From Kluyvera ascorbata ATCC 33433 (GTDB lineage Bacteria > Pseudomonadota > Gammaproteobacteria > Enterobacterales > Enterobacteriaceae), in assembly GCF_000735365.1 (NCBI RefSeq), contig NZ_JMPL01000038.1, positions 1-35,469 of the forward strand: DNA of 35,469 nt. The letters are read 5' to 3'. Below the pieces are notes generated by a model, which worked only from the letters and a program-made list of their open reading frames with translations, was not told the DNA's origin and did not search any database. Each line of letters opens with the position of its first letter. Within the stretch, counting starts at the first letter, position 1. Position numbers and translations under genes: made by a program. This document shows positions 35,438 to 35,469 of the stretch, piece after piece.

Positions 35438-35469
35438 AGTATATCATTTTAGCATCAGGCTTCCATGGT

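Overview
The window looks like part of a large Enterobacterales plasmid (Klebsiella, Enterobacter, Escherichia or Salmonella type). It carries an F-like traI relaxase remnant, a ParA/ribbon-helix-helix partition locus with iterons, an F-type ResD tyrosine recombinase, a ParDE toxin-antitoxin pair and a complete sil-pco silver/copper resistance island. No replication gene, rRNA, tRNA, CRISPR array or recognisable insertion sequence was seen. The plasmid assignment is inference from gene content.

Layout. (1) 1-2.4 kb: a decayed traI with two internal deletions and a frame break. (2) 2.4-5.4 kb: an unidentified leftward gene, then parA and parB flanked on both sides by short AT-rich repeats, then resD. 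(3) 5.4-12.5 kb: an accessory block of mostly unlinked genes with long intergenic gaps. It holds a HEPN-like hypothetical, a DCL/DUF3223-like protein, a Zn-hook AAA ATPase resembling the RloC anticodon nuclease, a GAF-GGDEF diguanylate cyclase and an HNH nuclease. This is the least understood part and the best place to look for new biology. (4) 12.8-26.0 kb: a DUF305 gene and silE, silS, silR run leftward; silC, F, B, A, G, P and a DUF2933 gene run rightward. (5) 26.0-34.7 kb: pcoG and pcoE1 run leftward; pcoA, B, C, D, R, S and pcoE2 run rightward. (6) 34.8-35.5 kb: parE and parD run leftward, with an operator palindrome at the right edge.

How the island works. SilS/SilR and PcoS/PcoR sense periplasmic Ag(I)/Cu(I) and Cu. 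SilC-SilB-SilA is a CusCBA-type proton-driven tripartite efflux pump fed by the chaperone SilF. SilP is a P1B ATPase that moves metal from cytoplasm to periplasm. SilE, PcoE1 and PcoE2 are periplasmic His/Met-rich metal sponges. PcoA oxidises Cu(I) in the periplasm, with PcoB in the outer membrane, and PcoC/PcoD handle periplasmic and inner-membrane copper. Three promoters (silC, silE, pcoE2) can be read with a TGACA-N4-TGTCA box placed about 41 bp from a -10 element. That suggests pcoE2 belongs to the SilR/CusR regulon although it lies behind pcoRS. pcoA carries a different box built from CATTACA and TGTAATG.
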